Origin: Dyella terrae
GTDB taxonomy: Bacteria; Pseudomonadota; Gammaproteobacteria; Xanthomonadales; Rhodanobacteraceae
Assembly (NCBI RefSeq): GCF_022394535.1
Contig: NZ_CP089414.1
Coordinates: 2,976,001 to 3,040,000 of the forward strand
Direction: 5' to 3'
Length of the DNA: 64,000 nucleotides
The stretch's first letter is position 1; each line of letters starts with the position of its first letter. The notes below the pieces were generated by a model, which was given only the letters and a program-made list of their open reading frames with translations, was not told the DNA's origin and did no database searches. Of the stretch, positions 1-8,121 are shown one piece after another. The translations under genes and the position numbers were made by a program.

Positions 1-6
1 GCGGTT

Positions 7-552
7 TCACCCATGGACGGGGTCCTCGGACTGGATGAAGCCAATGCGATCCAACGCGGCCTTCAATGCGCCCCGATCCGCCCAGGTTTCGGCGGGCAGG
101 GTGATAAACGCCATGAGGCGCGCCTTGATGATGGCGTGCGCGTGGGTGAATGCGGCGCGCTTGTTGGCGTCGCTACCCTCCACTGCCGCTGGGTCGGGCA
201 AGCCCCAATGGGCACGCACAAAGTCACCGAAGAACACTGGGCAAGGTTCGGAAGCCGCGCTGTCGCACACCGTAATCACCAGATCCACCGGCGCAGCGTT
301 CTCGCCCGAAAACTCATCCCACGACTTGCTGCGCAATCCCGCCGTGGGCATGCCCGCGGCAACCAGCGTGTCCAACGCATAAGGGTTGATGCGGCCGGTG
401 GGCTGGCTACCGGCGCTGAATGCCTCGAACCGTGCGCCACCCCAGGCGCGCAAGGTGGCCTCGGCCAACACACTGCGGGCGGAGTTGCCCGTACAGACGA
501 ACAAGACGCGGTGAGTCACGACAACATGCTCCGTGTAGATGTCAGCAGCCAT
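7..552 (-). CDS. arsC: Arsenate reductase, low-molecular-weight phosphatase type
   Basis: This 181-residue cytoplasmic protein should reduce arsenate to arsenite. It shows the phosphatase loop CTGNSAR at residues 20-26, with Cys20 as likely nucleophile and Arg26 binding the oxyanion. A redox pair, Cys96 and Cys104, sits in VCDSAASEPCPVF and is followed by the family signature HWGLPDP. The three-cysteine layout fits the thioredoxin-coupled branch. The ATG at 552 overlaps the end of arsR by 11 bases, so the two genes are probably co-transcribed and translationally coupled. A longer start at 609 would run deeper into arsR and is less likely. No arsenite pump lies in the window. Confidence 0.88.
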   Translation of the reverse strand: MAADIYTEHVVVTHRVLFVCTGNSARSVLAEATLRAWGGARFEAFSAGSQPTGRINPYALDTLVAAGMPTAGLRSKSWDEFSGENAAPVDLVITVCDSAASEPCPVFFGDFVRAHWGLPDPAAVEGSDANKRAAFTHAHAIIKARLMAFITLPAETWADRGALKAALDRIGFIQSEDPVHG

Positions 553-883
553 TGCCGGGCTCGCAAACGCCGCTTCCCGGTGTACACACCACGCCCGCAC
601 TGCCGGCACAGCAGTTGTCGGTGAGGTAAGCGATCAGCCCGTTCATGGCGTCGAAGGCGGCGCGATAGCAGACAAACCGTCCCTGCGGCTCAGCCGTGAT
701 CAGCCCCGCGTTCACCAGCTCTTTCAGGTGGAAAGACAGCGTGGCCCCCGGCATGTCCAGCTCATCCCCGATCTCCCCGGCCATGCGGCCCACAGGGCCG
801 GCGACCACCAGCAAGCGGAAGATGGCCAGGCGCTTGGCGTGACCCAGGGCGGTCAAGGCAGCGATTGCGTCATTCGTTTCCAT
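542..883 (-). CDS. arsR: ArsR-family arsenic-responsive repressor with Cys-rich C-terminus
   Basis: This is a 113-residue winged-helix repressor. The recognition helix lies around residues 43-58 (ATLSFHLKELVNAGLI). The usual ELCVCDL metal site of the alpha-3 helix is absent. Instead the tail carries Cys91, Cys92, Cys100, Cys107 and Cys113. This resembles Acidithiobacillus-type ArsR, which binds arsenite through C-terminal cysteines. The ATG at 883 is preferred because an ATG at 925 would overlap the divergent arsH start. There is no clear Shine-Dalgarno, so the transcript may be leaderless. It probably represses itself with arsC, and also the divergent arsH. Confidence 0.85.
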   Translation of the reverse strand: METNDAIAALTALGHAKRLAIFRLLVVAGPVGRMAGEIGDELDMPGATLSFHLKELVNAGLITAEPQGRFVCYRAAFDAMNGLIAYLTDNCCAGSAGVVCTPGSGVCEPGNGC

Positions 884-923
884 AAAACTAGAATAGTCGA
901 AATATTGAACGACAGACAAGCCC
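884..923. promoter_or_regulatory. Divergent arsR/arsH promoter-operator region
   Basis: This 40-base spacer between the divergent arsR and arsH start codons is AT-richer than its surroundings and contains TAGTCGAAATATTGAAC. Neither gene has a recognisable Shine-Dalgarno here. Its position makes it the only place for both promoters and an ArsR operator. The exact boxes are inferred, not seen as a clean palindrome. Confidence 0.4.
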
Positions 924-1646
924 ATGACGCCGGATCTACCCCATCTCGAACTCGACCTGCTCCCGCGCCCAGACAGCCCCGGGCTCAGCGCCGGTAACGA
1001 TGCCAGTCACCCGCCGCGCATCCTGATCCTTTACGGTTCGCTGCGACCCCAATCCTTCTCCCGAAAGCTGGCCCTGGAAGCCGAGCGCATCCTGCAGCAC
1101 CTCGGGGCCGAGACGCGGGTGTTCGATCCCCACACGCTACCGATGCTCGACAGCGTGCCAGCCACCCATCCTGATGTGCAGCGGCTGCGCGAGTGGTCGA
1201 TCTGGTCCGAAGGACAGGTGTGGGTGAGCCCCGAGCGCCACGGCACCATCACCGGCGTCTTCAAGAACCAGATCGATTGGCTACCTCTCGAAGACGGCAG
1301 CGTGCGGCCCACGCAAGGACGAACGCTGGCGGTCATGCAGGTGTGCGGCGGCTCCCAGTCGTTCAATGTCGTGAACACGTTGAGGGTGCTGGGGCGATGG
1401 ATGCGCATGGTGGCCATCCCCAACCAATCCTCGGTGGCCAAGGCCTGGCAGGAGTTCGACGAACACGGGCGCATGAAACCTTCCCCGTACTACGACCGCG
1501 TGGTCGACGTCATGGAAGAACTCATGAAGTTCACCCTGATGGTGCGCGGACGCAGCGACTATCTGGTCAGTCGCTACAGCGAACGCAAAGGCGACGCCGT
1601 GCAACGCGCACTCGCTCAGGCGGCGGGTGCTGTCGAGAAGGCATGA
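924..1646 (+). CDS. arsH: ArsH, NADPH-dependent FMN oxidoreductase for organoarsenicals
   Basis: This 240-residue flavodoxin-fold protein belongs to the ArsH family, which oxidises trivalent methyl- or aryl-arsenicals and reduces flavin or quinones in the cytoplasm. The FMN phosphate loop is visible as [13 protein letters not shown] near residues 38-50. Family blocks [34 protein letters not shown] and [15 protein letters not shown] follow. Length and block order fit proteobacterial ArsH (about 230-250 residues). It diverges from arsR-arsC, so it is probably controlled by the same repressor. Confidence 0.92.
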   Translation: MTPDLPHLELDLLPRPDSPGLSAGNDASHPPRILILYGSLRPQSFSRKLALEAERILQHLGAETRVFDPHTLPMLDSVPATHPDVQRLREWSIWSEGQVWVSPERHGTITGVFKNQIDWLPLEDGSVRPTQGRTLAVMQVCGGSQSFNVVNTLRVLGRWMRMVAIPNQSSVAKAWQEFDEHGRMKPSPYYDRVVDVMEELMKFTLMVRGRSDYLVSRYSERKGDAVQRALAQAAGAVEKA

Positions 1647-1686
1647 CAGCCTGATCCGAACGACGCCAACCCGAAAGCCATCGCGG

Positions 1687-2208
1687 TCAGCCGCCCTCCT
1701 CCGCTAGCGACGACTCGTAGCGCACCACCCGAAAACCCTCTTCGGTGACGGGCGCCACGAAGTGCCGTGTGATCTCGTCAAACTCGGCGTCGGTGGGCGC
1801 GAAAGCATGCGAGCCCTCGGCATTGCGGGCTCGCAATCGTTGCTTGCAGAGCTCGTCGGGAACATCGAGAAAGTGCAACTGATGATCAGCACCCGACCGG
1901 TCGATGATGTCCTTCATCCATCGGCGATTTCCGACCGTATTCGCGGGAAAATCGAGCACCACCGACAAGCCCGTCCGAAGCAGCGACTCGACATGCGGCC
2001 CAAGCACGCTGCGCAACTGGCCCGAGCGCCGGACGTAATCGCTCACCGTGCGGATCTCGTCGGTGTAAAGCACGGATAGCCAAGCATCCTCGCTGATCAG
2101 CACCGTGTGTGTGCGGCTGGCCAAGTGCCGGGTCAACGTGGATTTGCCCGAGGCAATCTTCCCGCACACTAGGTGCAGTGCCGAAGGATGATGGGGATCG
2201 GTTTGCAT
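1687..2208 (-). CDS. AAA/zeta-like P-loop ATP-dependent kinase, substrate unknown
   Basis: This 173-residue P-loop protein carries a Walker A motif, GKIASGKST, near residues 16-24. It later has VVLDFPANT, a likely second strand with acidic residue, and an arginine-rich lid (CKQRLRARNAEG). These features match small AAA_33-type kinases, which phosphorylate small molecules or nucleic-acid ends; the substrate cannot be told from sequence. AGGAG lies ahead of the ATG at 2208. It converges with arsH, 40 bases away, and has no obvious arsenic role. No antitoxin gene is adjacent, so a zeta-toxin role is not supported. Confidence 0.7.
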   Translation of the reverse strand: MQTDPHHPSALHLVCGKIASGKSTLTRHLASRTHTVLISEDAWLSVLYTDEIRTVSDYVRRSGQLRSVLGPHVESLLRTGLSVVLDFPANTVGNRRWMKDIIDRSGADHQLHFLDVPDELCKQRLRARNAEGSHAFAPTDAEFDEITRHFVAPVTEEGFRVVRYESSLAEEGG

Positions 2209-2254
2209 GAGGAACTCCTGTACTGCTTCGGATGCCCAGGAGTCGGATAAAAAG

Positions 2255-2275
2255 AACCCGCCTCGAGGGCGGGTT
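2255..2275 (-). terminator. Rho-independent terminator, minus strand
   Basis: An 8-bp stem (AACCCGCC / GGCGGGTT) with a 5-base loop is followed on the minus strand by TCTTTTTAT. It lies downstream of the two small minus-strand genes ending at 2418 and 2694 and probably ends their shared transcript. Confidence 0.8.
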
Positions 2276-2417
2276 TCATTGGCGACTGAAGAACGCGCGC
2301 TAACCCACCGGATAAGGTGTGGCGCGAATAATCAGCGAGCATCGGGCGCATGTAGCGTTCATGTGATCGAAACTACGTGACCGGAACCGACAGGTCAACA
2401 GGTCGCCGTAGAGCGAA

Positions 2418-2648
2418 CTACGGCGCTCCGATGAAAGACGCCAAGTCTCCCTTGATCATGCTCCGTGCCTCTTCGACGGTGAGGTTGTTGCCGACGACCG
2501 TGTCGAGATGTTCCGTGGCTTCCAGCAGCAGCGCCCGCACATCATCGGCAGAGAGCACGCCCTTCTGCAGCAGCTTTCGCACCACCGCCCTGAGGATCAG
2601 CGCATCAAGGGCCGTGTTTCCCAAACCGGGTGTGGAATCGATGGACAT
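2418..2648 (-). CDS. Small conserved hypothetical protein
   Basis: This encodes a 76-residue soluble, mostly helical acidic protein with no recognised domain or membrane segment. The start is set by the strong ribosome binding site AGGAGG six bases before the ATG at 2648. The central sequence KLLQKGVLSADDVRALLLEAT looks like a short helix-turn-helix or scaffold segment, but no family can be named. It lies 45 bases downstream of another small minus-strand gene, and a terminator follows, so the two are probably a bicistronic unit. Function is unknown. Confidence 0.6.
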   Translation of the reverse strand: MSIDSTPGLGNTALDALILRAVVRKLLQKGVLSADDVRALLLEATEHLDTVVGNNLTVEEARSMIKGDLASFIGAP

Positions 2649-2693
2649 GACGACCTCCTGAAACTGCGTTCCCGCCGACATGAAGCTGCCGCA

Positions 2694-2930
2694 TCACCTA
2701 AGGTGCGCTTTGAACAAGGCAAACCCTTTATCTTCCACCTGCTTCACCACCGCTGCCGTATCCAGGCCAATGAACTCATTACTGGAAGCCAGGTCAGCGC
2801 CTTGTAGAAACAGCTGCGGATCCACTAGAACCGGATCGCTCGGGACGCGCGCAAAAGCCACCGGATTCCCAGTCGCAACGGCGACGAACCACGCGGCATC
2901 GGTGCTGCTTTGATAAACATCCACAAGCAT
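2694..2930 (-). CDS. Small conserved hypothetical protein
   Basis: This encodes a 78-residue soluble protein. The ATG at 2930 is preferred over an in-frame upstream ATG at 3050 because AGGAG lies 7 bases ahead of it and the 40 extra residues are arginine-rich and low quality. The N-terminal MLVDVYQSS and the VATGNPVAFARVP segment look like beta strands, and the end is helical. There is no signal peptide, cysteine cluster or recognised domain. It is probably the first gene of a two-gene unit with the gene ending at 2418. Function is unknown. Confidence 0.55.
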   Translation of the reverse strand: MLVDVYQSSTDAAWFVAVATGNPVAFARVPSDPVLVDPQLFLQGADLASSNEFIGLDTAAVVKQVEDKGFALFKAHLR

Positions 2931-3231
2931 GAAACCACTCCTGTCGGTGATAACGCTTCGTCGCGCGAAGGTAGCCTTCCGGCTGATGCAAGCGCCACGA
3001 CCGAGCAAACATAACCGAGCCCACGTAGTCGCCAGCGTGACGATAACCACTGCTTCTCAACGCGGATGGAGACGCCCCGAACGCATAAAGAGCGTGCGCC
3101 AGATGCCGAATCTGCGCATCCCTTGGCCGAATCCGGGCATCCGCTCGCCCAGCCGGTTTCTACACTGCCTCCCAAGCACGGTGCGAACCGCCCCGTGCCT
3201 GCTCGACACGAGCATGACAGGGGACATCGCT
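2931..3231. other. Intergenic region between divergent small genes
   Basis: This spacer of about 300 bases separates the minus-strand gene starting at 2930 from the plus-strand gene starting at 3232. It must hold both promoters. Open frames exist here on both strands but are arginine- and proline-rich and lack ribosome binding sites. No clear repeat or RNA structure was seen. Confidence 0.4.
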
Positions 3232-3735
3232 ATGCACGCCACTTACCGGTCACGTCCGGCGCTTGGTACCACCACGGCGCCAACCGCTGGCACCCACACC
3301 AGGAAACTCGACCGCCTGGATCTGCTCGCGCGAACCATCCGCCTGAGCGACCGCAGTGTCACCATGGCGCTGTCCGGGCAGAACGGTAGCGATCGCAGCC
3401 GCTCGACCTGGAATGAGCTCTTCGATCAAGCGGAGAACCTGGGCCGGCAATGGGCGGACACCGATCCGATCGATGCGCAGCGCCTGCAACTATCGCTGCT
3501 GGCGAGTCTGCCTGTCATCGCCGAGCGCTTCGAGCGCGGATACGCCGAAATGGCCTGCGCGCATAGCCAAAGCGTGGATGGATACCCGGCGCGGCGCGAT
3601 AAAGTGCACACGTCCATCCCCTCCTCCGGCATGTGCGACGCCTGCGACACCAATGTTTCGATCCTTTGGGACGATCTCGCGGCCGACCAATCCATCGTTG
3701 CTTGCCCTTGCTGCGGTCAGCACTGGGATCCGTAG
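3232..3735 (+). CDS. Hypothetical protein with C-terminal CxxC pairs
   Basis: This encodes a 167-residue soluble protein with no recognised family. The C-terminus has CDAC and, about 30 residues later, CPCC near residues 136-163, a spacing suggesting a zinc ribbon or rubredoxin-like knuckle. The middle is helical (TWNELFDQAENLGRQWADTDPIDAQRLQLSLLASL). The ATG at 3232 follows AGGGGAC; an ATG at 3214 is also in frame. The coding call rests on composition and the tidy Cys pairs. It stands alone between divergent and convergent neighbours. Confidence 0.55.
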   Translation: MHATYRSRPALGTTTAPTAGTHTRKLDRLDLLARTIRLSDRSVTMALSGQNGSDRSRSTWNELFDQAENLGRQWADTDPIDAQRLQLSLLASLPVIAERFERGYAEMACAHSQSVDGYPARRDKVHTSIPSSGMCDACDTNVSILWDDLAADQSIVACPCCGQHWDP

Positions 3736-3812
3736 CGCCCCGTCGAAGCCGACACGTCCAATGTCTGCGTTGAGTCGGGTGCCACCAAGGATCGACCGCG
3801 AACATCCACTGC

Positions 3813-4979
3813 CTACTGCAGATCATCGCCCAGGGAGCGCTTACCCGCTCCAGAGAAAGCGCGCGGACTTGATGATTCCGCCTTCATTCCGAAGAGCAGA
3901 CGCAACAGCGCAAACCTTCTTACACATCCCTCGTAGAGGGCAAAGCATGCGCTCATGCTGAGAACCAGGATGACGGCATACTTTGTCCACGGCGTCCACG
4001 GGCGCTGGATGATGTAGTACCCGATCACAACGATGACCGTCTGATGCAGGATGTAAAAGGGATAGCTGGCCTCTCGCGCCCAGATGAGCAACGGGTTGAC
4101 GAAGGACAGGTAACGATAGCCGTAACCCAGAAATACCATCACCCAAAGCCACGTGAAGATATTCGCACCCAGCCCATCGGCCACCGATCCGTGATCGATG
4201 ACACCGGCCTTGAACAGCGATATCAGCAGAATGAACGACGCCACCCCGCCCACCAGTGACCATCGACGAACGTCGGACAGCCACTTCCATATCCCTGGCA
4301 TGGATGCCATGAGGTATCCATAAACCGTCAGCAGCAAGTAGTGATTGAAGATGTACCAATCGCTGACGAGATTGTGTGATTCTGGAAACAGCGATTTCAG
4401 AAGAACTTCGTTGATGCCCAGGGGAATGCCCAGCAGATACAGCCATGCACCCGGCGCTACGCGCTGCGCGCCTTGCTTCCACCAAAGCATCAGGGGGAGA
4501 AGCAATAGAACGTACACGTAGAGATACAGAATGAACCACAAGTGATGCCAGCTGAAATCACCCTTTGGGTAGGGAACGAACTGCAGCACTCGCGTGGCGT
4601 AGAACGCCAGATAGCCTCCGGTCCATTGCCCGTCGAGCAGCCGTTCGCAGTAGATCTGCGGCGGAACGATCAGGAATATGCCGGCCAAGAGAGGCAGCAG
4701 AAGTTTGATCGTCCGTTCCTTCACGAACATCCCTGTACTGCGACGCTGCAACGCAAACCACATGCCTGCGCCAGCAATGACGAATAGCAGCGGCATGCGC
4801 AGGCGGTGCGCAATGTCCATGGGCCACTGAAGGGATGGGATGGTCTGGTCGTTGACGATATGCCAACCCCAGCCGACAAAGATCATCCCCGTATGGAAGA
4901 AGAAGAGCACAAAGATGGCAATGACTCGCAACCAATCCAGAAAGTCATAGCGCTCTTTCAGTTCATCGGTAGCACGCAT
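3813..4979 (-). CDS. Acyltransferase-3 family membrane protein (OpgC-like)
   Basis: This is a 388-residue integral membrane protein of the acyltransferase-3 superfamily, with about ten hydrophobic helices. The N-terminal signature FLDWLRVIAIFVLFFFHTGM contains the catalytic-type His in helix 1, and RLRMPLLFVIAGAGMWFAL matches the family's second motif. Members transfer acetyl or succinyl groups to periplasmic or surface glycans. OpgC/MdoC, which succinylates osmoregulated glucans, is the nearest type recalled. It lies 104 bases downstream of a LytTR regulator on the same strand and could be controlled by it. The substrate is unknown. Confidence 0.85.
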   Translation of the reverse strand: MRATDELKERYDFLDWLRVIAIFVLFFFHTGMIFVGWGWHIVNDQTIPSLQWPMDIAHRLRMPLLFVIAGAGMWFALQRRSTGMFVKERTIKLLLPLLAGIFLIVPPQIYCERLLDGQWTGGYLAFYATRVLQFVPYPKGDFSWHHLWFILYLYVYVLLLLPLMLWWKQGAQRVAPGAWLYLLGIPLGINEVLLKSLFPESHNLVSDWYIFNHYLLLTVYGYLMASMPGIWKWLSDVRRWSLVGGVASFILLISLFKAGVIDHGSVADGLGANIFTWLWVMVFLGYGYRYLSFVNPLLIWAREASYPFYILHQTVIVVIGYYIIQRPWTPWTKYAVILVLSMSACFALYEGCVRRFALLRLLFGMKAESSSPRAFSGAGKRSLGDDLQ

Positions 4980-5083
4980 GTTTCAGGTTCCCTGTTTCGG
5001 CGACAAGCAGGAGCCTGATCCATCAGCTATGGAGTAGCAGCAGATTTGGGGTAAGCGGGGACGCCAGCGTGGTGTGCTGGATA

Positions 5084-5824
5084 CTAACGACCCATGCGGG
5101 CGAAGAGTGCGTCGCGATACCGACGACTTAGCCGTAGAACACGGCCGCTGTGCAGATGGACTTCGTAGTCCCCCTTGAAGAGTGGGGTGAGCGATCCGAT
5201 GCAAGCGAGGTTGACCGCTGTAGAGCGGTGTATACGAATGAAGCGCTGCTCGCCGAGCTGGGACAACAGATCCTGCAGTGTCCTGCGTAACAGGTAGCTG
5301 CGCCCGGCGGCGTGCACATGGACATAGTTGTCATCGGCCTCGAGCCATTCGACGGCCGCCGCATCGATCAACTGCAGTCGTTCGCGATCCGGCACGAGAA
5401 GCCGCTCGCAGGAAGCTACCCGTGCGCGCCCCATCGCTACCGCTGCGGCTCCGGGCTCACGGGAGTTCAGCCGTAGTCGAACACGCTGCACGGCACGGGC
5501 GAAGCGGTCACCATCGTAAGGCTTGAGTAGGTAGTCGATCGCATTGAGGTCGAATGCCTTCACGGCGTGTTCGTCATAAGCGGTGACGAAGACGATTACC
5601 GGTGCGACCGATGGCTCAAGCTGCGCCGCCACTTGCAGGCCAGAAAGTGCCGGCATCTGTATATCGAGAAAGGCCACGTCCGGCCGGCACTCTTCGATGC
5701 ATTGCGCTGCAGACAAGCCGTCCTCGACCGATCCAACCACGGTCATATCTGGCTGCTCCGCCAGCCAGTGTTCGAGCTTCTCGCGGGCGGGTGCCTCATC
5801 GTCGGCGATCACGACGCGAATCAT
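5084..5824 (-). CDS. LytTR-family response regulator
   Basis: This is a 246-residue two-component regulator. The receiver domain occupies about residues 1-120, with the acidic pair DDE at 8-10, phosphoacceptor Asp54 in FLDIQMP and the switch lysine in YLLKPYDGD. A LytTR DNA-binding domain occupies about residues 145-240 (FIRIHRSTAVNLACIGSL is typical). AlgR and LytR belong here. Its ATG overlaps the stop of the upstream histidine kinase by 4 bases, a clear sign of coupling with that partner. Target genes may include the downstream acyltransferase. Confidence 0.9.
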   Translation of the reverse strand: MIRVVIADDEAPAREKLEHWLAEQPDMTVVGSVEDGLSAAQCIEECRPDVAFLDIQMPALSGLQVAAQLEPSVAPVIVFVTAYDEHAVKAFDLNAIDYLLKPYDGDRFARAVQRVRLRLNSREPGAAAVAMGRARVASCERLLVPDRERLQLIDAAAVEWLEADDNYVHVHAAGRSYLLRRTLQDLLSQLGEQRFIRIHRSTAVNLACIGSLTPLFKGDYEVHLHSGRVLRLSRRYRDALFARMGR

Positions 5825-6927
5825 GAAGCGGTACCGACCAGCGGAATCAGAACGCGCGCAGCGACGCCATCGCCCTCGTTACCTACTCGCAGCGATGCAG
5901 CGTTGCCGTAGATAATGTTCAACCGTTCCCGGCAACTGCGAAACCCCAAACCTTCGCGATGCTCTGCCTCCAGCATGGAACCGGAGTTGCTTACGACGAT
6001 TTCCAACGAGTCGCTATCGCGTCGTACGCTGATGTGGATACGTACGCGCGCCACGGTCCGCTCGACACCATGCTTGAAGACATTTTCAAGCAGGGGTTGC
6101 AGCAATAGCGCAGGAACAGGGGTATCGAGGAGCGCTTGATCGGTCTGCCAATTCAGGGTGACACGATCCCGGAAGCGCTCGTTCATGATATCCCCGTACA
6201 ACGCCAGGGTACGGATTTCTTCGGCGAGCGGTGTCATCTCGCTCTCGGTGGACCGAAGGCTGATGCGCAGCAGATCACCGAGCGCTGCAACCAGACGATC
6301 AGCCCGTGCGACGTCGGTATGCATCAAGGCAGAGACGGTGTTGAGTGCATTGAACAAAAAATGCGGCCGTAGCTGGGCCTGCAGGTGTGCCAGTTGCGCC
6401 TCCGCCAACGCTTTCTGCATCTGCAACAAGCGCCGACGCTGGAGTTGCCACTGCCCATAGGAATCGATGCCAAACAGGATGCCGAGCCACAACCCCGTGA
6501 AAATCGTCAGCTTGACGCTCTCGTACATAACGACGAAGCCCCAGCCCGGATGCACATAGGCACGGCCGACGGCGGCGTAGACGCCATGACGTATCGGGTA
6601 AACCATCGCAAGCCACGTCAAGATGACCAGCGGCTGCCAACGCAGGTAGCGACCAAACCAGATCAAGGGCCTGTCCAGGTACGGCGCATATTGCTCACGA
6701 AACCGAACGGCAAGCCACATCCACCCTGTTGCGATCAGCGCCGAACTGCCCTCCCACAGCACAGGCTCCCACCAACGGATGAGCGGGCTATGGAGCGTAT
6801 CCTGGAGCGACACGCTGATCATGAGCAGCCAGAATGCCACCCATAACGTAGCCAACGTTTTCGGAGAAAACGGTGTGCCCTGCTCGCCGAGGGTGGCTGT
6901 CGGAGGTAGGCGAAATAGCTCGTTCAT
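5821..6927 (-). CDS. LytS/YehU-type sensor histidine kinase
   Basis: This is a membrane-bound sensor kinase of the His_kinase (PF06580) type. About four hydrophobic segments in the first 160 residues form the sensor, followed by a helical linker. The phosphoacceptor block QLRPHFLFNALNTV has its His near residue 189, counted from the ATG at 6927. A C-terminal ATPase domain has an N-box (LLENVFKHG) and GLGF. Possible earlier starts are an ATG at 6951 and a TTG at 6960; none has a good ribosome binding site. It is fused by overlap to the LytTR regulator, forming a two-component system of unknown signal. Confidence 0.87.
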   Translation of the reverse strand: MNELFRLPPTATLGEQGTPFSPKTLATLWVAFWLLMISVSLQDTLHSPLIRWWEPVLWEGSSALIATGWMWLAVRFREQYAPYLDRPLIWFGRYLRWQPLVILTWLAMVYPIRHGVYAAVGRAYVHPGWGFVVMYESVKLTIFTGLWLGILFGIDSYGQWQLQRRRLLQMQKALAEAQLAHLQAQLRPHFLFNALNTVSALMHTDVARADRLVAALGDLLRISLRSTESEMTPLAEEIRTLALYGDIMNERFRDRVTLNWQTDQALLDTPVPALLLQPLLENVFKHGVERTVARVRIHISVRRDSDSLEIVVSNSGSMLEAEHREGLGFRSCRERLNIIYGNAASLRVGNEGDGVAARVLIPLVGTAS

Positions 6928-7093
6928 AAAATCGAGTGTAGCCGCCTCCATGGCGACCAACGTCGTCTATGTGGCGAGCGGGACCGGTGAGGGGTGAAGC
7001 GGACAACGGTGGAACATGGACAGAGGAAATAAATGGCTTCAACAGCTCATTGACAGGGTCACCGGCACTCGATCAAAGGCGGGCATATTCCTC

Positions 7094-7906
7094 TCAAGGT
7101 TGCTCCTTAGCGACAGACATCTCCTCGGCCTTGGCTGCCGCGGCATTCGCCATCAGCCCGCTCCGGCAAGCCAGAAACCATAGGGCACCCAACGGCAACG
7201 ACAGTCCAATGATGATCGGACCATATGGGCTGCTAAAGCTCGAGGACCCAAACAGCTGGACCGACAGCAACTGAAAATCGAAGGCCCCGCTAGTCCAGTT
7301 GAAACGCAAGGTCGTAACGCCGAACAAGGTACTAAGCGCCCACAGCCATTTGCGGTGTGTAATCGGCGTTCGAAGACAAAGCACGAAAGCGTAGACACTC
7401 AGCAATGGAATGGCGATGCAGGCCAGCAACGTGATCCAGTGCGCTACGCCCTTGCCACTGAGGGTGAAGGCGTTCTGTGCCTCCAAGGACTTCTCCATTC
7501 GCTGCACATGCACGCCCTCAACGCGTACGGCATCACCTTCTCCGGCTAGAACCACGTTGCCCAGCACCCATCCATCGGCAAACTCATACTCATAGGTGAG
7601 GTTGTAGCGACTGATCCCGTTGCCCGTCACCGTGTTGGTGCCGACCAACTTCGCTGAACGAGGGGCTCCAGCAGGGAAATAGCCGGCGACTTCCTTCAAC
7701 TTCGCGTCGATGTCCGGATTCTGCAGGAGCTTATCGTCGAGCTTGCTCTTGACCGCCTCCAGATCACCCTGCCGCACTTGTTCGAGCACGGATTTCGCGA
7801 CCTCCGCGGCAGGGTGAGGCGTGAACTTGTCAACGAGCGCCTGCTGACTGCAGGCAGCCATCAGCATGCACGTACACACCACGATGTAGCGGAAGAGCGA
7901 AGTCAT
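7094..7906 (-). CDS. Hypothetical lipoprotein with C-terminal membrane helices
   Basis: This encodes a 270-residue protein. A lipoprotein signal is visible at the N-terminus, with lipobox LMAAC placing the lipid-bearing Cys at residue 19. The next 130 residues are a soluble periplasmic domain. Two or three hydrophobic helices follow (HWITLLACIAIPLLSVYAFVL; PIIIGLSLPLGALWFLACRSG), then a short charged tail. A lipid-anchored N-terminus plus membrane helices is an uncommon layout. No domain was recognised. It is transcribed alone, with a palindrome upstream at 7945-7968. Confidence 0.65.
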   Translation of the reverse strand: MTSLFRYIVVCTCMLMAACSQQALVDKFTPHPAAEVAKSVLEQVRQGDLEAVKSKLDDKLLQNPDIDAKLKEVAGYFPAGAPRSAKLVGTNTVTGNGISRYNLTYEYEFADGWVLGNVVLAGEGDAVRVEGVHVQRMEKSLEAQNAFTLSGKGVAHWITLLACIAIPLLSVYAFVLCLRTPITHRKWLWALSTLFGVTTLRFNWTSGAFDFQLLSVQLFGSSSFSSPYGPIIIGLSLPLGALWFLACRSGLMANAAAAKAEEMSVAKEQP

Positions 7907-7944
7907 GTTTTCCCCTGTGAAGAGCCTGCGTAACAGGCTGCTCA

Positions 7945-7968
7945 GTATCAGTCACCCAATACTGATAC
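7945..7968. promoter_or_regulatory. 8-8-8 palindrome upstream of lipoprotein gene
   Basis: Perfect inverted arms GTATCAGT and ACTGATAC are separated by 8 bases, 39 bases before the start codon at 7906. The size and place fit a dimeric regulator's operator, but no regulator gene is adjacent. A second short inverted repeat (AGCCTG/CAGGCT) lies just inside it at about 7923-7938. Confidence 0.4.
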
Positions 7969-8121
7969 ACCATTGGCCGACTTCTGAACTATCCCGATAC
8001 GGACGGAGCGCACTATAAGACGCGTTGAGGGAAGCAGGAAGCGATGGCGGCCGGTCTGTGCAGGCGCGACACCGTCAGCGGCCCCGCCTCACCGCCCGAT
8101 ATTTGCCTGCACTCGAACCGA

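Noticed and set aside
1687..2208. Zeta-type toxin of a toxin-antitoxin pair
   Set aside because: Only the P-loop kinase fold is evident; no epsilon-type antitoxin gene is adjacent.
2169..2351. Short minus-strand open frame over the terminator
   Set aside because: It spans the terminator hairpin at 2255-2275 and the start of the kinase gene, with no ribosome site.
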